Of a stretch of 23,394 bases of DNA, positions 7,727 to 16,061 are shown piece after piece. This DNA comes from CAZNXE01 sp964576465 (lineage in GTDB: Bacteria > Planctomycetota > Planctomycetia > Pirellulales > JAEUIK01). The DNA lies in NCBI GenBank assembly GCA_964576465.1, contig CAZNXE010000062.1:1-23394 (forward strand). The letters are read 5' to 3'. The notes beneath the pieces were generated by a model. The model saw only the letters and a list, made by a program, of their open reading frames with translations, had not been told where the DNA came from and did not search any database. Position numbers and translations under genes: made by a program. Each line of letters opens with the position of its first letter. The stretch's first letter is position 1.

Positions 7727-10348
7727 CTATCTTTTCGCTGCCTGGACAAAGCGGGGGATGTATCTGCCGGCGTCGACTTCGTCTAGATACGGCTCGGCGC
7801 GCGACCAGGTGAAGAACGCCGTGCCGCTCGCGCCCGCCGCGGCAGCGCGAGAGAGGTAATCATCGATCCAACTTGCCGCCTGGATTCTGCCGTGGGACGT
7901 TGCAATGCCTAAGCAGAACGTGATATCGGCCAGTCCGTGTGCGTCCTGATTCAAACGCACGGCATCGCCAATGCGGCTGCTGAAAACATCGAGATAACGC
8001 TCACCGTAGTTGTCGGGATAGCAGTATCCCGAGATGTTGACCATATCGACGTACCCCTTGCGCGACCAGCCGGGCCACGCTTGTGCTACGCGGTGGTTGC
8101 TTGCCACGTGAGGGCCCCAGGAATAGATCGCCACTTGTAAGTCTGGCCGATTCTGGCGTGCCCCTTGGCTGATCGATCGGGCCAACTTCGTTAGTTCCCG
8201 TTCGCGGAAACGTTGTTCGAGCACGTTCGCTTCAACGTTAGGATGCTGTTCCTGATAGGCCTCCAACGCAGCTTCGCTTTGGGCGTCAAGCCGCGTCGGG
8301 CGGTTGTAGTAGCGCAAATAGTCGAGCATCACGCCGTCAGGACGATACCGCGTGACTACTTCACTGATGACCGACGTCAGCCAGCGACGGGCAGCGGCAT
8401 TGGCGGGACAAATGTGCCCCATCGGCGCGCCCTCTGGAGTCCGCAGGGCCCAGTCCGGGTGTCGCAGCAGAATGCCTCGCGGCTCGTCGTGGCCGCACGA
8501 CAGCACGCAGAAGACGGGATGCACGTCTAACCCACGCTCACGGGCCGCAGCCATTAGATAGGCCAATGGATCCCAATCACCATATTGGTGCTCAGTGATA
8601 ATGTCGCTCGGATAAGCCGCCGTTCCCGAGGTTGAAGTTACATAGGGCATCACCGTGTTGAGCCCGCTGGAGCGAAAACGATCCAGCGCCGCATCAAGTG
8701 CCTGCTCTCGCTCGGGCGATGTTGTGAGCGAAGCAAAGAGCTGCGAAAAGTTCAAGTAGGCCCCCAAGTACGAGCGATCAAGGTTCGATTGCCGGGAGAT
8801 CATATCGCCGGAAAGCTTCCCATACACGCCGCGCCCCCAGGCAATGCGATTTGGTCGCGCCACAAGTAGTTTGTTGGCATCGACCGCTAACGTCGCTTTG
8901 ACGACACCGTCTTGTCGGATCGTCATCTCGCTGTTGGTGAGTGTGCAGCGCAACGTAGTCTGCCCGTCATGCCAGTCGACCGCTGTTGAGAGTTGCCCTG
9001 GCAAGGTAAGTCGGTAAACACGGCCATAGTCTTTCCACTTGCCGTCGGCAAGGAACTCGAACTTTGGGTCGAACTCCGGCCCCCCCTTGGACGACGTCGA
9101 CACATAGAGCGACTTCTCGAAGGGGACCAGGCTTGTGACCCGTTGTCCCCACAAGTTCGCCACCGGTGCAACTGCGCCGGTTTCGCTTTCATATGGATGC
9201 GTCGTCGCATCGGTCGGTTCGGGGTGCGTGAACATGCGACGGGCGAACTGCCACGTGGAATCGTTGTGATCATGCCGCCACACCTCACCCCATGGCCACA
9301 CGCCCACATGAAGATCGCCCGCATAAATTGTCAACGTCTGCGCCTCGCGAGCCCGATTCGACACGCCCGGCATTACCGGCGGCCAGTTGGGCAGGTGCCG
9401 CAGTTGGGTGCCGTCATATTCGTAAAGCTCACCCGTCGGATAGTGACCCAGCAGCAGGCGGTCGTAATAGTTGAGCATCGAGTAGACTTGGTAACTGTGC
9501 GGACCTGGCTCGACAATCACCCGCCATGTCGTGCCGTCGAAGACGTACACGCCGCCAGTATTCGTGGCCGCCAGAATCTCGCGGTCGAGTTGGCCGAAGG
9601 CGTAAACAAACTCGCGGTGCGATCGCAGCGTGATCGCCACACCGCTGACTGGGTCGACTACGTCTTGGTCTTCGTATGGTGACCAGCGACAGGCAACGAG
9701 TCGATTCGACTGGTCCGATTCGACGGCGTCTTGTTCTCGTAACACAAGATGTCCGGCCGCGTAATAGTTCTCAAGAAGCCGGGTACCATTCCTCGCGGCT
9801 AACACGGGTTTCCCGGCATAGGTCACATCACTCGATGACACATGCAACAGCTTTCCGGCGACCCGCACGTCGTAACCGGCAACGGTATCGTCCACCTGCC
9901 ATGTCTTGGACTTCTCATCGAGTAGATAGAACCCTGTATCGGGTCCATTGCGGGATCGGACGTGCAACGACTCGCCTGATTCGGAAAGATAAACGCCGGT
10001 CTGGTTGTTCACGCGCGGCAGTGTTTCGACAGCGTACGCCACTTGCTTTGGCTTGATGAAGAAGTGCAATCGCCCGCGGTCGCTCCGCGGATACGTGTTG
10101 TATGCTCCGACAAATCCTGCTCCGGCGATGACGTTTCCCTCGTCGTCGTACACCTCAAACAGCGAACCGAAGTTTTGGCCCACGTCTTCGCCGAAGTCGA
10201 TTTCAACCGTCACATCAAGAATCGGCGATGCGTCACCGGCCTTTTCGTGTTGTGCCTTTGGATCGATCTCTTGCGACCCAGCAATGCCGCTTGTCGCAAC
10301 GAGAAACGCGGCAAAGGAAATTGCTAGGACCATTGGTCGCCGGGTCAT
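7727..10348 (-). CDS. Secreted GHL10-type glycoside-hydrolase-like protein with N-terminal propeller-like region
   Basis: This is an 873-residue protein if it starts at ATG 10348. That start has GAAGGA about 9 bases upstream and is followed by a good signal peptide (MTRRPMVLAISFAAFLVATS, cleaved near AGSQ). The frame stays open for another 396 bases upstream, but that part looks non-coding. Residues of about 180-480 hold beta-rich, propeller-like repeats (for example GGVYVFDGTTWRV and GELYEYDGTQLRHL). Residues of about 555-873 form a TIM-barrel domain of the GHL10 (YngK-like, DUF187) family, with RSSGLNTVMPY, a HPDWALRTPEG segment, CPANAAAR, and the D-containing DGVMLDYLRYY strand. The family is generally thought to act on polysaccharides, but the substrate cannot be told. 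It converges on the Fe-S protein gene, with 131 bases between the two stop codons. Confidence 0.9.
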   Translation of the reverse strand: MTRRPMVLAISFAAFLVATSGIAGSQEIDPKAQHEKAGDASPILDVTVEIDFGEDVGQNFGSLFEVYDDEGNVIAGAGFVGAYNTYPRSDRGRLHFFIKPKQVAYAVETLPRVNNQTGVYLSESGESLHVRSRNGPDTGFYLLDEKSKTWQVDDTVAGYDVRVAGKLLHVSSSDVTYAGKPVLAARNGTRLLENYYAAGHLVLREQDAVESDQSNRLVACRWSPYEDQDVVDPVSGVAITLRSHREFVYAFGQLDREILAATNTGGVYVFDGTTWRVIVEPGPHSYQVYSMLNYYDRLLLGHYPTGELYEYDGTQLRHLPNWPPVMPGVSNRAREAQTLTIYAGDLHVGVWPWGEVWRHDHNDSTWQFARRMFTHPEPTDATTHPYESETGAVAPVANLWGQRVTSLVPFEKSLYVSTSSKGGPEFDPKFEFLADGKWKDYGRVYRLTLPGQLSTAVDWHDGQTTLRCTLTNSEMTIRQDGVVKATLAVDANKLLVARPNRIAWGRGVYGKLSGDMISRQSNLDRSYLGAYLNFSQLFASLTTSPEREQALDAALDRFRSSGLNTVMPYVTSTSGTAAYPSDIITEHQYGDWDPLAYLMAAARERGLDVHPVFCVLSCGHDEPRGILLRHPDWALRTPEGAPMGHICPANAAARRWLTSVISEVVTRYRPDGVMLDYLRYYNRPTRLDAQSEAALEAYQEQHPNVEANVLEQRFRERELTKLARSISQGARQNRPDLQVAIYSWGPHVASNHRVAQAWPGWSRKGYVDMVNISGYCYPDNYGERYLDVFSSRIGDAVRLNQDAHGLADITFCLGIATSHGRIQAASWIDDYLSRAAAAGASGTAFFTWSRAEPYLDEVDAGRYIPRFVQAAKR

Positions 10349-10649
10349 TGAGAGTTTCCTTCTCTGATAGCCAATCGATTCATAGTATTTCATGCTCCTT
10401 GCAGGATGGTTCTGGTAGATTCTCTTATGTTGAGGAATGTGGCCCGGCATGTTGAACGCACGTCGAAGTCTCAACCGATTTCTAGCGGCCTCTAGCATAA
10501 ACCACCGTATCGTGGCGGGAAACAGAGCGGCTAACTGCTCGATTGCGGCCGCCGTATGAACAACAAGATCCGAGAGGGTGTCGGATAAGTAGTATCTTGG
10601 CGATCGCTGAACCCATTCAGGTTTCGATGGCCGAAGGAGAGTGATATCG
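10349..10649. other. Divergent intergenic region between the GHL10 gene and the metallopeptidase remnant
   Basis: These 301 bases separate two divergent starts and should hold the promoters of both. GAAGGA just right of 10348 (minus strand) and AAGGAGA at 10634-10640 (plus strand) act as ribosome-binding sites. No credible gene was found; the minus-strand frame open through the region has poor composition and overlaps the neighbouring start. No clear promoter boxes or operators were recognised. Confidence 0.5.
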
Positions 10650-11096
10650 ATGCGTTGGAAAGGACGACGCCGTAGCGAGAACGTGGAAGATCGCCGATCG
10701 AAGCGCGGAGCGGCCACCGTGGGGGGCGGTCTTTTTGGGATCATTTTGGTCCCGGTCGTGATCTTCCTCGGCGGCGACCCCCACCCTTTACTGGAACAAA
10801 TGCAGAATATTCCGCCGGCCCAGCAAAACGGCCTTCCGCAAGCCGACGCCGAGAAAGACGAGTTAGCCCACTTTGTGTCGGTCGTGTTGGCCGATACAGA
10901 AGAGGTTTGGACTGATCTATTCCGCGGGTTAGGGAAACCGTATCGCGAGCCAATACTCGTCCTGTTTCGTGACCAGGTTCGCTCTGCCTGCGGAATCCAA
11001 GGCGCCGCGACTGGTCCGTTTTACTGCCCCGCCGATCAGCACGTGTATATCGAGTCGCAAGGAGATACGTTCGAGCTTCCCTACGACGAACTCTGA
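10650..11096 (+). pseudogene. ypfJ: Truncated YpfJ-type neutral zinc metallopeptidase
   Basis: The N-terminal half of the putative neutral zinc metallopeptidase family (PF04228, E. coli YpfJ) is very clear. It has MRWKGRRRSENVEDRR, a glycine-rich stretch leading into one transmembrane helix (about 25-42), ELAHFVSVVLADTEEVWTDLF, REPILVLFRDQVRSACG, and GPFYCPADQHVYI. ATG 10650 fits the family start and has AAGGAG about 10 bases upstream. Family members run to roughly 280-300 residues and carry a zinc-binding HExxH after the CPAD segment. Here the frame stops after 148 codons at TGA 11094-11096, following a PYDEL that matches the family's FYDEL-type helix, and no HExxH is found in any frame downstream. 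A protease without its active site should be inactive, so I call it a pseudogene. Expression as a membrane-anchored fragment cannot be excluded. Confidence 0.8.
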
Positions 11097-11243
11097 GGCG
11101 TTAAGTTCCAGACGAACTGGGGCCTGCCTCTCGATCCTCTCGGCCTCCTAGAAGTAGTTTTCTTGCCGCCACCTGCAAGGAAACGGTGCCTACGGGACAT
11201 ATGCATATGGCCTGTCATCATTCACCGGCATCAGAGGCAGAGT

Positions 11244-11445
11244 GTGCCCCGGGGGAAACCGCTGGGCAAGGAGGATTTTGTTGCGCTGTTTCAGCCGTGT
11301 TACAGCCGACTTTGGGCACTAGCTGCCGCCATATTGGGGGATCGTCATCAAGCCGAGGATGTTGTCCAAGAATCCGGCAATGAGCCACGTCCACCGCTCG
11401 AAGTGTCTGCTGCGTGAATGTCTGTCACATGATCATTCCGACTAG
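11244..11445 (+). pseudogene. ECF-type RNA polymerase sigma factor with internal deletion
   Basis: From GTG 11244, frame 1 reads a sigma-70 region 2 start: KEDFVALFQPCYSRLWALAAAILGD then HQAEDVVQE, which is typical of ECF sigma factors. After VVQES (about 11373) the similarity ends, and the frame stops at 11417. One frame over, from about 11377 to the TAG at 11443-11445, reads AMSHVHRSKCLLRECLSHD. This matches the end of region 4.2 (the usual form is GTVMSRLHRAR..LRE). The middle of the gene (rest of region 2, linker, most of region 4) is therefore missing and the junction is out of frame. The old stop codon is 20 bases before the ATG of the anti-sigma-like gene, the normal layout of a sigma/anti-sigma pair. 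The protein cannot be functional as a sigma factor. Confidence 0.75.
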
Positions 11446-11465
11446 CCATCCCGCGCGAATGACCC

Positions 11466-12278
11466 ATGAGCGATCCTGACAAAGCCATTGATCGACACCC
11501 CAGCGAACGTCTGGACGCTTACCTTGACGACCAGCTTGCGCCTGAGGAACGAATGGCGTTCGAGAATGTGCTGCCGGGTGATAAAGCGTTGCGCGCGGAA
11601 CTCGAAGTACAACACAAGATTGATGACTCGCTGAGCCGCATGTTCACGGCCCCTGCAATACCGGTAAATCTGCTGGAGAGAGTCAGGCATGAAGCCTCTC
11701 GTCAAAAACCAGTTCCTGCGTCCACGGAGGAAACCGACCTTCGGCAAACCACGACGCAACGTCGTCGCCTGCTCTTCGCAGCCCTTGCCGCCAGTGTGGC
11801 CTGGGGCTTCGTCAGTTGGTTTGTCTTTGACAAGAAGACCGACACCGGATACCAGAAGCTTGCCCTGAAGGACATCTATCAACAAAGCGTTGAAAGCGGA
11901 TTTCAACCAGACTGGGTTTGTGAAGATGACCGTCAGTTTGCCGAAACATTTCAACGCCGACAGGGCCAAGCACTGCTCCTCAAACCCATTCCCGAAGGCA
12001 ACATGATCGGCTTGGCTTATCTGAAAGGCCTAACACACAACACCACCGCGATGTTAGCGCATGTCGAAGGTGAGTCTGTGATCGTCTTCGTCGACAGGCT
12101 TCCGTACGATACGCATCCCGAAGAACCATCTTGGTGGAGCGGGCTTCATCTCTTCCGCAAAGAGTTGGTGGGGCTGGTGCTGTACGAAATCACCCCGCTT
12201 GCGGAGCCCCGCGTGTTGGACTCTTTCTACCCAACCGATGTCCCGGAATTGCCTGATGACACCTTGAACGTTCTCTGA
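11466..12278 (+). CDS. Membrane-bound anti-sigma-factor-like protein
   Basis: This is a 270-residue protein. The N-terminal part (HPSERLDAYLDDQLAPEERMAFE then an acidic/helical stretch to about 60) matches the cytoplasmic sigma-binding domain of planctomycete anti-sigma factors, but the zinc-binding HxxxCxxC motif is absent. One transmembrane helix lies at about 102-121 (LLFAALAASVAWGFVSWFVF) after an Arg-rich stretch, giving an N-in topology. The outer domain of about 150 residues has no family that I recognise. It starts 20 bases after the end of the degraded ECF sigma gene. No strong Shine-Dalgarno sequence precedes ATG 11466, which suggests it once depended on translational coupling to that gene. 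It now appears to be an orphan without its own sigma factor. Confidence 0.75.
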   Translation: MSDPDKAIDRHPSERLDAYLDDQLAPEERMAFENVLPGDKALRAELEVQHKIDDSLSRMFTAPAIPVNLLERVRHEASRQKPVPASTEETDLRQTTTQRRRLLFAALAASVAWGFVSWFVFDKKTDTGYQKLALKDIYQQSVESGFQPDWVCEDDRQFAETFQRRQGQALLLKPIPEGNMIGLAYLKGLTHNTTAMLAHVEGESVIVFVDRLPYDTHPEEPSWWSGLHLFRKELVGLVLYEITPLAEPRVLDSFYPTDVPELPDDTLNVL

Positions 12279-12312
12279 GAATGGGTGTTCACCGCGACTC
12301 GCACGTTGCAAT

Positions 12313-14064
12313 TCAGTCGTCGGCGTTGGCGGGCCGCCAGTCGGCGAGTTGGAGTTCGACGTTGCGGTAACCTCGAAACTCGTTGATATAAGGGCGGAAA
12401 GCGATCGACAACGACTCTCCGGCGGCTTCTAACTCATCGGCCCAATCGCCACCGCCAAACGCCACGGCGCGCATTTGCGTGCCGTGCTGCGAGAGTTTCA
12501 ATGCAAGGTGACGTCCTCCTCCGCCGATGCGCTTCGGAGCCTCGGCTAAATCGACGCCCGTCGCGCAGAGCATCGGACGGCGGTTGCCTTGCCCGAAGGG
12601 AGCAAGCTGATCGATCTGCGCAACGGAACTCAACGTGAACGCGCTGAGCGGCGCCTCGGCGTCGATCCAAAGATCGGCCACCTGTTGTTCAGACGAGATT
12701 TCGGCGGCCACATACTCGCAAAAATCTTCCCGAAACGCGTCGATACGATCGGGGTCGATCTTCATTCCCGCCGCCGCGGCGTGTCCTCCGTGGCGAATCA
12801 AGTGTTCGCTACAATGGGACAGCGCCTGGTACAGATCGAAGCCCGGCACACTACGGGCCGAACCGACCGCGGGTTTAATGCCCAGTTCGTCGATCGAGAT
12901 CATCACCACAGGGCGATGATGCTTTTCCGCGAGACGGCCGGCGACAATTCCAATCACCCCGGCATGCCAACCCCGGTCGGCCAACACCAACGCCGAATCA
13001 TTCTCTGCGTCAAACTGGTTCTTGACCTGTTTGTTGGCCGCCAACATGATGCTGCGTTCCAGGCTCTGCCGGCTGCTGTTGAGTTCCTCGATATACTCAG
13101 CCAGAGCCTGAGCACGCTCTTCCGATTGCGTTGTGAGCAACTCGACAGCCAACTGGGCTTGCCCCAAACGTCCCGATGCATTTAGCCGCGGAGCGAGCAT
13201 GAAGCCGATATCTTCGCTGTTGAAGCTTTTCTTATTCGCGATATCACAAACGCGCATCATCGTCGCCAAACCAAGGCACGGTCGCTCCTTCAAACTTAGC
13301 AGACCATGTCGAACGATAATGCGGTTCTCGTCAACCAACGGCACCACATCGGCCACCGTGCCCATTGCTGCCAAGGCAACCGATTGCATGAGAAAGTTCT
13401 TCATCCGCTCGCTGACTTTTCTGGCGCCGCACGCACGTTGGCACAGTGCCCAGGCCAGCTTGAAGGCAACCCCCGCTCCGCATAGCTCACCAAATGGATA
13501 ACTGCTGCCCGGCAGACGCGGATGGACGATGGCCGCCGCCTCTGGCAATTTCTCTGCCATCTGATGATGGTCGGTGACGATGAGTTCGATCCCCAACTCT
13601 GCGGCGACCTGCGCTTCGTGGACACTGGCGATTCCACAATCGACCGTCACCACGAGAGAAGTGCCGCTAGAGGCCAACGTCTTCAAGGCTTCTTCGTTCA
13701 GCCCGTAACCTTCGTCAAGTCGATGGGGCACGTAGTAACCGACGTCGGCTTCCAGCATTTTCAAGCATTGCCACAACAGGGCGGTACCGGTCATTCCGTC
13801 GACGTCATAATCGCCGTAGACCACGATCCGCTTCTTGTCGGCGATCGCGCGAAAGATGACCTCCACTGCCTGCGGAACCCCCGGCAAATCGTTGGGATCG
13901 CGAAGTCCGCTCAGTCGGGCATCGAGAAAGCCACGCGCTTGTTGAGGATCTTGAAGCCCTCGGTTGATAAGCAGTTGTGCCACGAACGCGGGAACGTCAA
14001 TGGCACGGCGTAACGTGTCGATACGTTGTGGGTCGTGGGGGCGAATGCGCCAGTGTTTCTTCAT
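12313..14064 (-). CDS. recJ: Single-stranded-DNA-specific exonuclease RecJ
   Basis: This is a 583-residue cytoplasmic 5'-3' single-strand DNA exonuclease used in recombination and repair. The DHH phosphoesterase motifs are intact: YGDYDVDG (D85, D87, D89), VTVDCGIAS (D142), IVTDHH (165-167), and MGTVADVVPL. These are followed by LAPRLNASGRLG (about 290-301), the DHHA1 motif RHGGHAAAAGM (424-434), and the C-terminal OB-fold region with APFGQGNRRPM. Length is normal for bacterial RecJ. ATG 14064 starts MKKHWRIRPHD and no better upstream start is seen. The 3' end faces the anti-sigma-like gene with a 34-base gap. Upstream lies a long gap with a minus-strand terminator-like hairpin, so recJ probably has its own promoter between about 14065 and 14177. 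Confidence 0.97.
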   Translation of the reverse strand: MKKHWRIRPHDPQRIDTLRRAIDVPAFVAQLLINRGLQDPQQARGFLDARLSGLRDPNDLPGVPQAVEVIFRAIADKKRIVVYGDYDVDGMTGTALLWQCLKMLEADVGYYVPHRLDEGYGLNEEALKTLASSGTSLVVTVDCGIASVHEAQVAAELGIELIVTDHHQMAEKLPEAAAIVHPRLPGSSYPFGELCGAGVAFKLAWALCQRACGARKVSERMKNFLMQSVALAAMGTVADVVPLVDENRIIVRHGLLSLKERPCLGLATMMRVCDIANKKSFNSEDIGFMLAPRLNASGRLGQAQLAVELLTTQSEERAQALAEYIEELNSSRQSLERSIMLAANKQVKNQFDAENDSALVLADRGWHAGVIGIVAGRLAEKHHRPVVMISIDELGIKPAVGSARSVPGFDLYQALSHCSEHLIRHGGHAAAAGMKIDPDRIDAFREDFCEYVAAEISSEQQVADLWIDAEAPLSAFTLSSVAQIDQLAPFGQGNRRPMLCATGVDLAEAPKRIGGGGRHLALKLSQHGTQMRAVAFGGGDWADELEAAGESLSIAFRPYINEFRGYRNVELQLADWRPANADD

Positions 14065-14889
14065 GACTTGCGAAATTTCTCATCCTGAGTGCCGACGCAC
14101 GGAATCCTAATCCGAAGTATTGGATCAAATCGCCGAGAAACCGGCAAGGTACCGGGTGCGGGAAAAGTCGCGCGCACGAAAGAAAGAAAACGGGTACCAG
14201 CCGCAAATGGCCGGCACCCGTTTGGGGCCTCTCTCTGTTCCACTGCCTGAGAAACCCCCACGATTTCGCATTTTCAACGTTTATCGTGCTGCTGAACTCT
14301 TGGATGGTTCGATTTGTTTGCGGGAGTTGGTTTCTTGTTGGATTCTCACTTGATGCTTAACCAGTAGTAACAACCGGCGTGCCAAAACGGACGGAAGACT
14401 GGCGATTGGATCAGAACATGAGTCTGACGAGCGGTTTAGGAGAAGTGCCTTGCAAACGGAAAAGTTTGATCGGCTCAGGAACAGGGCCAGAATGTCCCGG
14501 AATGGGACGTTATTCCAGAAACGAGATAGAATCGACAGGGGGCGGCAGACATGTGGCACGTTGGAACGGCCACGGCAATCTTCGATCGGTCAGTCTGGTT
14601 GATCCTGCGGCATTGCCGGACAGACCCGAGAACCCGGTTACTCGCTACTGCCGGTCTCTTCTTGTCGAGCATTGGCTCATCGGCAAGCGACGACGACGTT
14701 TGCCAGGGTCCGTGTCGTGACCTAGCGTTGCGGTGCGTGAGATCGTCGTGATGATGGCGGAGAATTGTTCCCGACAAGGGGTGCCTAGCAGTCTGCTCGG
14801 CGTCTTGCCCAAGATCCCTTTCGCCACGAATTTCCCGATCTTACTTCGTTCAAGAAACAACAACGGGCCGGTGAAAAGGATACTGCGCA
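14065..14889. other. 825-base gap with no convincing protein gene
   Basis: No reading frame here has recognisable domains or convincing composition. A plus-strand frame of 66 codons from ATG 14551 has purine-rich sequence upstream but no family. The stretch holds the recJ promoter region (near 14065-14180), a strong hairpin at 14178-14221, a smaller hairpin at about 14492-14512 (GTCCC/GGGAC core), and the upstream region of the CBS gene. Small genes, an RNA, or decayed sequence remain possible. Confidence 0.45.
14178..14221 (-). terminator. Rho-independent terminator-like hairpin on the minus strand
   Basis: Two 13-base arms at 14190-14202 and 14209-14221 are separated by a 6-base loop. Read on the minus strand the stem is fully paired, with two G-U pairs. 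It is followed by TTTTCTTTCTTTC, a near-perfect U-tract. On the plus strand the same stem has two A-C mismatches and only a short T-run, so the minus direction is favoured. It would stop transcripts coming from the right before they enter recJ. No protein gene ends there on that strand. Confidence 0.6.
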
Positions 14890-15420
14890 GTGGATCGATT
14901 AGAGGCGAAGCTTGCCATTGTTCATCACACACTCGATTCGATTGATCTCACGTCGAACCAAAGTGGTCCCGAAGTTGCGCATGTCATGACACCTGCGCCG
15001 CTTGCCGTACCGGACGACATGACGGTACTCGAGTTGGCCCGACTGATTCACGCCCGCGGTGCACGACACATTTTGGTGACGGACGCAGGCGGACGCTTAC
15101 AAGGCGTGATCAGCGATCGCGATGTGATCCGCTGTTTCGGTCCTACGGAGTATCCCGATGAGAACCTGCTCAAGCAGATTACCACCGCGCAAATCATGAG
15201 CACTGATATTATCAGTGTCGGGCCGCAGGAGCCTTTGCAGCGTGCGGCAGCGGTGATGGTCAGTCACGGTATTAGTTGTTTGCCGGTAATCATGTCCGAC
15301 GGCGCCTTGGTCGGCATTATCACCAACACCGATCTGCACATGGTGTTGGACTATTTGCTTTCGCGAACTTGGCCCACCGAGCCAACTGAAACGCCCGAAG
15401 AGGCCGATGTGGTCTCGTAA
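14890..15420 (+). CDS. CBS-domain pair protein
   Basis: This 176-residue protein has GTG as its start, with AAAGGA about 9 bases upstream. Two CBS domains cover about residues 30-90 (VAHVMTPAPLAVPDDMTVLELARLI, then RHILVTDAGGRLQGVISDRDV) and 95-160 (IMSTDIISVGPQEPLQRAAAVM, then ISCLPVIMSDGALVGIITNTDL). Each domain ends in the typical G-x-(V/I)-(S/T)-D/N-x-D motif. Such pairs usually bind adenine nucleotides and sense energy state or control partners. No enzyme or transporter domain is attached, so this is a stand-alone regulatory CBS protein whose partner is unknown. It stands alone on its strand, with about 200 bases before the next gene. Confidence 0.92.
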   Translation: MDRLEAKLAIVHHTLDSIDLTSNQSGPEVAHVMTPAPLAVPDDMTVLELARLIHARGARHILVTDAGGRLQGVISDRDVIRCFGPTEYPDENLLKQITTAQIMSTDIISVGPQEPLQRAAAVMVSHGISCLPVIMSDGALVGIITNTDLHMVLDYLLSRTWPTEPTETPEEADVVS

Positions 15421-15620
15421 ACTCGATTCGACCGCTTTATCTGGCACTCGAATTGACGGTTGGTAACGGACTTCCTTGGCGGTCTATCTTTGCCGATTCT
15501 TGCGTCTCTGCGCGATAAGGCACGCCACCTCGAATGCTTGCATCTGATGCTGTCAGGTGTCCGATATCATGGCATAGCTCGCCTAACTTCGCGAGTCTGC
15601 CCCATGAGGAACCACCTGCC

Positions 15621-15920
15621 ATGGCTAAAGAAGTATTTCGCGTGGTCACACGCGCATCGGATGGAAAAATTCGCGTCAAGGATTACGTTCGTGCCGAATC
15701 GGTGATGCGGCTACACACGCAGATCGGCGTCGACGATTGTAGTACCGACCTGGAACTTCGTGGCATGCCCGTGTTTCGCGGTCTGATCGGTCCCATGCCC
15801 GATGGCGATGATGTTGTCCGTTACGAGTCGCCCGAGGTGTTTGAATCGCTGACAAAGGAATGGGGTACTTCGCCGCCCAAGCCGAAATCGCGGTCCCGTC
15901 GACGCACACGATCTTCGTAG
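15621..15920 (+). CDS. Small conserved-looking basic protein of unknown function
   Basis: This is a 99-residue protein from ATG 15621 (MAKEVFRVVTRASDGKIRVKDYV), chosen because GAGGA lies about 10 bases upstream; the open frame extends further left to 15534 but that part reads as noise. The first 75 residues are compact and acidic to neutral, with DDCSTDLELRGMPVFRGLIGPM in the centre. The last 15 residues are Lys/Arg/Ser-rich (PPKPKSRSRRRTRSS), which could be a nucleic-acid-contacting tail. There is no signal peptide or membrane segment. I do not recognise the family. It converges on the secreted Arg-rich gene, with 141 bases between stops. Confidence 0.65.
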   Translation: MAKEVFRVVTRASDGKIRVKDYVRAESVMRLHTQIGVDDCSTDLELRGMPVFRGLIGPMPDGDDVVRYESPEVFESLTKEWGTSPPKPKSRSRRRTRSS

Positions 15921-16061
15921 AGATCGCTGTCGAGAAGACAAGAGACGCTGTCCCGAAGCCTCAACACCGGTTCGGTGATAAGCGCGTAGCGCGCATGGCT
16001 CGTGAGGGCGTCTTTTCTTCGGTTTCGATCTTGGTGACGAACATTGTGAAGTGTCATCCAA

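Noticed and set aside
10349..10744. Open minus-strand frame extending the GHL10 protein by 132 residues
   Set aside because: A good signal peptide and Shine-Dalgarno sequence mark ATG 10348 as the start; the extension overlaps the start of the plus-strand metallopeptidase and looks random.
14222..14262. CTGAGA...ACCCCC next to GGGGCC, reminiscent of a TPP riboswitch
   Set aside because: The conserved CTGATCTGG-type half and the rest of the THI element are absent, and no thiamine gene lies downstream.
14595..14608. CTGGTTGATCCTGC, identical to the start of eukaryotic/archaeal small-subunit rRNA
   Set aside because: The match ends after 14 bases and the flanking sequence does not resemble rRNA; taken as chance.
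14645..14932. Minus-strand frame of 95 codons with a hydrophobic-basic middle, considered as the gene served by the 14178-14221 terminator
   Set aside because: It overlaps the start of the CBS gene, has no family and ends more than 400 bases before the hairpin.
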